Positions 6,147-9,291 of a DNA stretch of 9,291 nucleotides are shown in pieces; position 1 is the first letter of the stretch; every line of letters starts with the position of its first letter. Source of the stretch: Ruminococcaceae bacterium UBA5450 (GTDB lineage: Bacteria > Bacillota > Clostridia > Oscillospirales > Acutalibacteraceae); the NCBI GenBank assembly GCA_002424295.1, contig DIQY01000127.1:5255-14545 (forward strand). The letters run 5' to 3'. The notes beneath the pieces were generated by a model. It was not told where the DNA came from, did not search any database, and worked only from the letters and a program-made list of their open reading frames with translations. The position numbers were made by a program, and so were the translations under genes.

Positions 6147-6746
6147 TTGCGCGAAGAAGAAAAAGCATTGGAAGAAGTACGGAAACTTTGTGAAAGACTG
6201 CGAAGAGATGGCTGTGCTCTGCTTGCGATTGATGGTCGCTGTGGAAGTGGAAAGACAACTTTGGCGGAATATTTGCACCAAAAATATGAGTGTCCAGTGA
6301 TTCATATGGATGATTTTTATCTGCCGAAAAATCACAGAACAAAAGAACGCCTGCAGATACCGGGAGGAAATGTTGATTGGGAACGCTTTCTGCAGGAGGT
6401 GCTGCGCCCGCTAAGAACCGGAAAGCCTGCAGTTTATCGGCCTTATTATTGCAAAGAGAATACATTCGGAGAGCCTAAAACAGCCTGCCCGGGGCCTTTG
6501 ACAATTATTGAGGGCTCCTATAGTCTGCATCCGAGCCTGCGGGTGTTCTATGATGATGAAGTGTTTTTGACCGTTTCCAAAGAGGAACAGGAGCGGCGAA
6601 TTCTGAAACGCAGTAACCCGGAAATTTTACAGCTTTATAAAGAAAATTGGATTCCGATGGAAGAACGTTATTTTTCCAACTATCGGATTGCGGAAGGATG
6701 CAGTCTAGTGTTGGATACAACCGGGTATCAGGCACTTTCTTTTTAA
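6147..6746 (+). CDS. Uridine-kinase-like P-loop kinase
   Basis: A 199-residue cytoplasmic kinase of the uridine kinase/phosphoribulokinase superfamily, which phosphorylates nucleosides or similar small alcohols with ATP. Walker A is GRCGSGKTT at residues 30-38. VIHMDDFYLP at 51-60 carries the Asp pair typical of the uridine kinase substrate/Mg site. IIEGSYSLHP at 120-129 corresponds to the family IxEG strand, and RRILKR at 150-155 to the Arg-rich lid. The start is TTG 6147, with AAGGAG at 6133-6138 about 8 nt upstream; the frame stays open further up to 6114 without a ribosome site. It lies 23 nt before an ECF S component, in one operon. True Udk is somewhat longer, so the substrate may not be uridine, and the S-component partner may set it. 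Superfamily sure, substrate unknown. Confidence 0.85.
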   Translation: MREEEKALEEVRKLCERLRRDGCALLAIDGRCGSGKTTLAEYLHQKYECPVIHMDDFYLPKNHRTKERLQIPGGNVDWERFLQEVLRPLRTGKPAVYRPYYCKENTFGEPKTACPGPLTIIEGSYSLHPSLRVFYDDEVFLTVSKEEQERRILKRSNPEILQLYKENWIPMEERYFSNYRIAEGCSLVLDTTGYQALSF

Positions 6747-6769
6747 AAAAGACGGAGAAAGGAAATTTT

Positions 6770-7309
6770 ATGAAAAAAAGAGCAACCGTGCTGTTAACGA
6801 TTTCTGCACTCTGTTTGGCTGGCGGTGTTATTTTGCCGCAGGCGTTTCATTTTCTACCGATCCCAAATGCAGGAATTATCCTGTGCCCAATGCATATTCC
6901 GGTTTTACTTTGCGGAATTCTCTGCGGATGGCCGTGGGGCCTTTTGTGCGGAATTTTAATACCGCTTTTGTCAAGTATGATTACCGGAATGCCGCCTTTG
7001 TTTCCTACGGGAGCTTCTATGATTTGTGAGCTTGCAACTTATGGAATCCTTTCTGGGCTTTTTTATCAAATGACGCAGGGAAAAATCTATGCGACTCTTT
7101 TTCCAGCCATGCTGGGCGGCAGATTTGTAATGGGAATTTCCAGCTTGCTGTTTTATAATCTTGCAGGAAAAGGCTATACCTTTGAGCTCTTTCTTACTTC
7201 CGCTTTTGTTACGGAATTGCCTGGAATTCTTTTGCAGTTGACACTGATTCCGCTTTTGGTCGTAATCCTGAAAAAATCCAAACTTTTTCCCGCTCAACAG
7301 AATTCTTAA
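6770..7309 (+). CDS. ECF transporter S component (substrate-binding membrane subunit)
   Basis: A 179-residue integral membrane protein with about six hydrophobic helices (approximately 5-25, 34-52, 54-72, 84-102, 107-130 and 139-168). It contains LPQAFHFLP at 22-30, CPMHIPVLLCG at 39-49 and LLSSMITGMPPLFPTG at 66-81, the pattern of ECF S components that bind a vitamin or small nutrient. No A or T subunit is encoded nearby, so it would share the cell-wide EcfA/A'/T module (group II ECF transport). The ATG at 6770 has GGAGAAAGG about 6 nt upstream. Pairing with a P-loop kinase suggests import followed by phosphorylation. No vitamin riboswitch was recognised upstream, so specificity cannot be assigned from regulation either. 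S-component call is firm; ligand is unknown. Confidence 0.85.
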   Translation: MKKRATVLLTISALCLAGGVILPQAFHFLPIPNAGIILCPMHIPVLLCGILCGWPWGLLCGILIPLLSSMITGMPPLFPTGASMICELATYGILSGLFYQMTQGKIYATLFPAMLGGRFVMGISSLLFYNLAGKGYTFELFLTSAFVTELPGILLQLTLIPLLVVILKKSKLFPAQQNS

Positions 7310-7320
7310 TCTTAAATATT

Positions 7321-7367
7321 AAAAAGATCCGTTTCGCATAAAAATATGTGAAACGGATCTTTTTTTT
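7321..7367. terminator. Rho-independent terminator after the S component
   Basis: A stem of about 20 bp (7321-7340 with 7345-7364, one G-T wobble) closes on a short A-rich loop and is followed by a run of eight T from 7360. It starts 11 nt after the S-component stop. The opposite strand also carries a T-tract. Confidence 0.92.
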
Positions 7368-7458
7368 ATGTCTTTATATTACCACAAATTGGGCCTTTTT
7401 TCAAGTCTTGTTTTTTTCTTCCTGAGGGTGTAAGAAGAATATTAGGGGGGAATCACAC

Positions 7459-7926
7459 ATGAAATCGGATTTTACAATGGTACCGAAAAAGCGTAAAAAA
7501 AAAGAACTGCTCGGATTAATGCAGGACTGCAATCAGATAACGGAGAGATTCGGGCTTTCTCTTTCGGAAAAACAAATTCAGAATTTGGAGGAGCATCGGA
7601 TAAAAGCACTTCAAAATACCGGGCGGATTGAATTTGGTGAGGGAGTTTTAAAAAAGCTTGCCTATGCGTTTTGTGATTCTCCGTTTCTGCTTCCGAATTC
7701 CTATGAGGAGACTTTAATCGAGCTGCAGGATTTGTTCTATTATTTTAAAACAGAGTCTATGGAACAGATTTCTGATGATGAATTGATCGAAGCGATGAAA
7801 GAAATCTATAACGGAAAAGCACAGGGTTCTCTTTCTTATCTTTCGCAGACAGCTTTAGAGGACCTTTGCCGAAACCTTCGATTTGATTCGTTTGATTCTA
7901 TGGATGGGAGGGATCCTCAAGAATGA
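7459..7926 (+). CDS. Unknown-function protein, DUF6323-like, first of a coupled pair
   Basis: A 155-residue soluble protein with no signal peptide or membrane segment and a mostly helical, charged composition. Landmarks are a Lys-rich N-terminus (10-16), LMQDCNQITERFGLSLSEKQ at about 20-39, ALQNTGRIEFGEGVLKKLA at 50-68, FCDSPF at 71-76, LQDLFYYFKTESMEQISDDE at about 88-107, and AQGSLSYLSQTALEDLCRNL at 120-139. This order of motifs matches what I remember as DUF6323, but that is recall, not a search result. The ATG is preceded by GGGGGG at 7445-7450 with 8 nt spacing. The stop overlaps the next start as ATGA, so the two are translationally coupled and probably act together, perhaps as a complex. 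No enzymatic motif was seen. Confidence 0.75.
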   Translation: MKSDFTMVPKKRKKKELLGLMQDCNQITERFGLSLSEKQIQNLEEHRIKALQNTGRIEFGEGVLKKLAYAFCDSPFLLPNSYEETLIELQDLFYYFKTESMEQISDDELIEAMKEIYNGKAQGSLSYLSQTALEDLCRNLRFDSFDSMDGRDPQE

Positions 7927-8843
7927 CAGGGACACTTCGGTTTACAGGAAAAGAATTTTTTTCTGACGAATCTGATTCTGCGCTTTCAGAAGAGAGTCTT
8001 CCTTTTCAAACATCGATCTGGCAGGTTCTGAAAAGGCAGGTGCGCCTTTATACGATGGGAGAAAGCAGTTCTCTCCCAAAAGAAACAGTCGAAGAACTTT
8101 TTGCGTCCATTTGTTTCCTAATCGATCTTGGTGCTGCTCCAAAAGGAAAAGAGCAGCCGTTGCAGATGAAAAACACCAATGCAGAAGAGCTTTTTGAGCG
8201 TGGAAAAAAGCGGGCGGAATGGGAAGTCAGAAGGGGAAAGAGACTTTGGAAAACAGCCTGTATGAGTGCGCCGAAAATTTCGAACCGTTCCCTTTTTGAT
8301 ACGCTGCAGGGAATCGGTGCATTTTGGAAACAATATGATGTTCGTTTTTTTGCACATCAGATTCCTTGCTATATTGACTATCAGTTGATGAATCCAGTCC
8401 CGGAATCTCTTTCTGGAATTTGTTATCTTAACGAATATCTTCATTGCCTCCTGATTGAGAATCGCTTTTTGCTTCATTTTGATGTAGAGCAAATTGAAAG
8501 ACTTTTACAGGTCGTTGAGCCGGATTATCAAGAACTTCTTATCAATCTTACAGAGCCGGTTCTGGTGCAGGCACTTGGACTTTCTATCCTGAAAAAAGAG
8601 CCGTATGTGCTTGACTTTTTACCTCAAGAGCAGGAGCAATTACAGTTGTATTTGCAGCCTTTATCGAAAAAAGAAATGCGTCAAGTGCTTTCTGATGCAG
8701 TTTTATGGCTTTGCAGATCATTAAAAATAGAGGGAAATGATGACCGTGCATATTTTTTAAAGGCAGCACAAAATGCTTTGCCAAGGCTCAGTGCAGCCTG
8801 TTGTGCAAAAGAATTACAGAATCTTTTTCCTCATATTACTTAA
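7923..8843 (+). CDS. Unknown-function protein, DUF6179-like, second of a coupled pair
   Basis: A 306-residue soluble, largely helical protein with no signal peptide or transmembrane segment. The most distinctive block is the centre, VRFFAHQIPCYIDYQLMNPV at about 140-159 followed by PESLSGICYLNEYLHCLLIEN, then a segment around PDYQELLINLTEPVL. These match my memory of DUF6179, which commonly sits next to DUF6323. Residues 40-125 are helical and rich in Glu, Lys and Arg. The start overlaps the previous stop (ATGA), with GGGAGGG about 10 nt upstream inside the previous gene. A terminator follows 31 nt after the stop, so the pair is a self-contained two-gene unit. No catalytic signature is evident; a structural or regulatory complex is a guess. 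Confidence 0.75.
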   Translation: MTGTLRFTGKEFFSDESDSALSEESLPFQTSIWQVLKRQVRLYTMGESSSLPKETVEELFASICFLIDLGAAPKGKEQPLQMKNTNAEELFERGKKRAEWEVRRGKRLWKTACMSAPKISNRSLFDTLQGIGAFWKQYDVRFFAHQIPCYIDYQLMNPVPESLSGICYLNEYLHCLLIENRFLLHFDVEQIERLLQVVEPDYQELLINLTEPVLVQALGLSILKKEPYVLDFLPQEQEQLQLYLQPLSKKEMRQVLSDAVLWLCRSLKIEGNDDRAYFLKAAQNALPRLSAACCAKELQNLFPHIT

Positions 8844-8874
8844 AAAATATCCATTAAAATAATGGTTGCAAAAT

Positions 8875-8917
8875 AAAAAGCACTTTTCATCTCGTTAAAA
8901 AATGAAAGGTGCTTTTT
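8875..8917. terminator. Bidirectional terminator between converging genes
   Basis: AAAAAGCACTTTTCAT (8875-8890) pairs with ATGAAAGGTGCTTTTT (8902-8917) through one G-T wobble, with an 11-nt loop. It ends in TTTTT on the plus strand and TTTTTATTTT on the minus strand. It sits between the DUF6179-like gene and the converging membrane gene, 20 nt past the latter's stop. A small CCATTA/TAATGG hairpin lies just before it at 8851-8865. Confidence 0.88.
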
Positions 8918-8937
8918 GCTTTATGAAGATAGAAAAT

Positions 8938-9291
8938 TCAGACGGGATGATCAGGGTCTTCACTCAGTATGGAAGGATGAAGTTCTTCGTGCATCTGAGA
9001 ATCCTCAACGGCCTTGTTCTTATCTTTTTCACAAATGCCAAAGGTAACAACAAAAAGATATTTACGAATGGCAAAAAGTCCTGCAACCGCAATTACACCG
9101 ACCAAGTTGTCGAGTGCGCTGTGGTGATAAATAATGATCTGCCGGGCAACCGCAAACAGCAAAACGTCCAGAACTGCAGCAGGGGTTTGGCGGACCAGCA
9201 TTTTTACGAATTCGAGTCCCACAACCATTGACATAATGTTTGCAAAGAAAGTTTCAAATTTAGATTGGTCTACATCACCGTTTGTAAATAT
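8938..9291 (-). CDS. PsiE-like small membrane protein, C-terminal part
   Basis: The last 117 residues of a gene whose start lies beyond the window edge; the minus-strand frame is open through 9291. The first part, FANIMSMVVGLEFVKMLV, AVLDVLLFAVARQIIIYH and NLVGVIAVAGLFAIRKYLFV, forms three hydrophobic helices. A hydrophilic acidic tail of about 35 residues ends in SEDPDHPV. The helix pattern with LEFVKML and ARQIII resembles the PsiE (phosphate-starvation-inducible) membrane domain, which has no defined biochemical role. It ends with TGA at 8938-8940 and faces the DUF pair across a shared terminator. An ATG at 9234 is internal to the open frame and probably not the start. The membrane-protein call is firm; the PsiE link is tentative. 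Confidence 0.6.
   Translation of the reverse strand: MFTNGDVDQSKFETFFANIMSMVVGLEFVKMLVRQTPAAVLDVLLFAVARQIIIYHHSALDNLVGVIAVAGLFAIRKYLFVVTFGICEKDKNKAVEDSQMHEELHPSILSEDPDHPV

Noticed and set aside
6025..6465. Minus-strand 146-codon open frame over the kinase
   Set aside because: Antisense to a gene with clear Walker A and uridine-kinase motifs; no ribosome site or recognisable domain.
1..9291. CRISPR array, insertion sequence or integron
   Set aside because: No regularly spaced direct repeats, no transposase or integrase motifs, and no terminal inverted repeats with target duplications were found by eye.

Overview
The window looks like a chromosomal segment from a low-to-moderate GC Firmicute, most likely a Clostridia member near Oscillospiraceae/Ruminococcaceae. 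The evidence is strong AGGAG/GGAGG ribosome binding sites, TTG starts, hairpin-plus-T-tract terminators, an orphan ECF-type S component, a clostridial-type M23 peptidase, and a gene pair resembling DUF6323/DUF6179. The species assignment is inference from gene style, not from a marker gene.

Layout. (1) 1-1520: the 3' end of a GntP-family gluconate/organic-acid permease followed by a type I glycerate kinase, closed by a strong terminator. Together they form a sugar-acid/glycerate uptake and phosphorylation unit, visibly more GC-rich than the rest. (2) 1521-3128: a solitary gene for a protein with an N-terminal Cys-rich zinc-finger-like motif, a Gly-rich centre and a C-terminal SHOCT-like motif, sitting between two long noncoding stretches. 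This looks accessory. (3) 3034-4600, minus strand: a compact two-repeat AspT/YidE/YbjL-type exchanger without the usual central RCK_C domains. It has a ~260-nt leader with competing inverted repeats and a palindrome overlapping the likely promoter. (4) 4840-6042, minus strand: a membrane-anchored M23 (LytM) peptidase with all catalytic residues. (5) 6096-7367, plus strand and divergent from the peptidase: a uridine-kinase-like P-loop kinase and an ECF S component in one short operon, suggesting import and phosphate trapping of a nucleoside- or vitamin-like compound. (6) 7459-8917: two translationally coupled soluble proteins of unknown function. (7) 8938-9291, minus strand: the C-terminal part of a small membrane protein resembling PsiE, converging on a shared bidirectional terminator.

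No rRNA, tRNA, CRISPR array, intact transposase or recognisable riboswitch was seen. The points most worth following are the kinase/S-component pair, the coupled unknown-function pair, and the structured leader of the exchanger gene.
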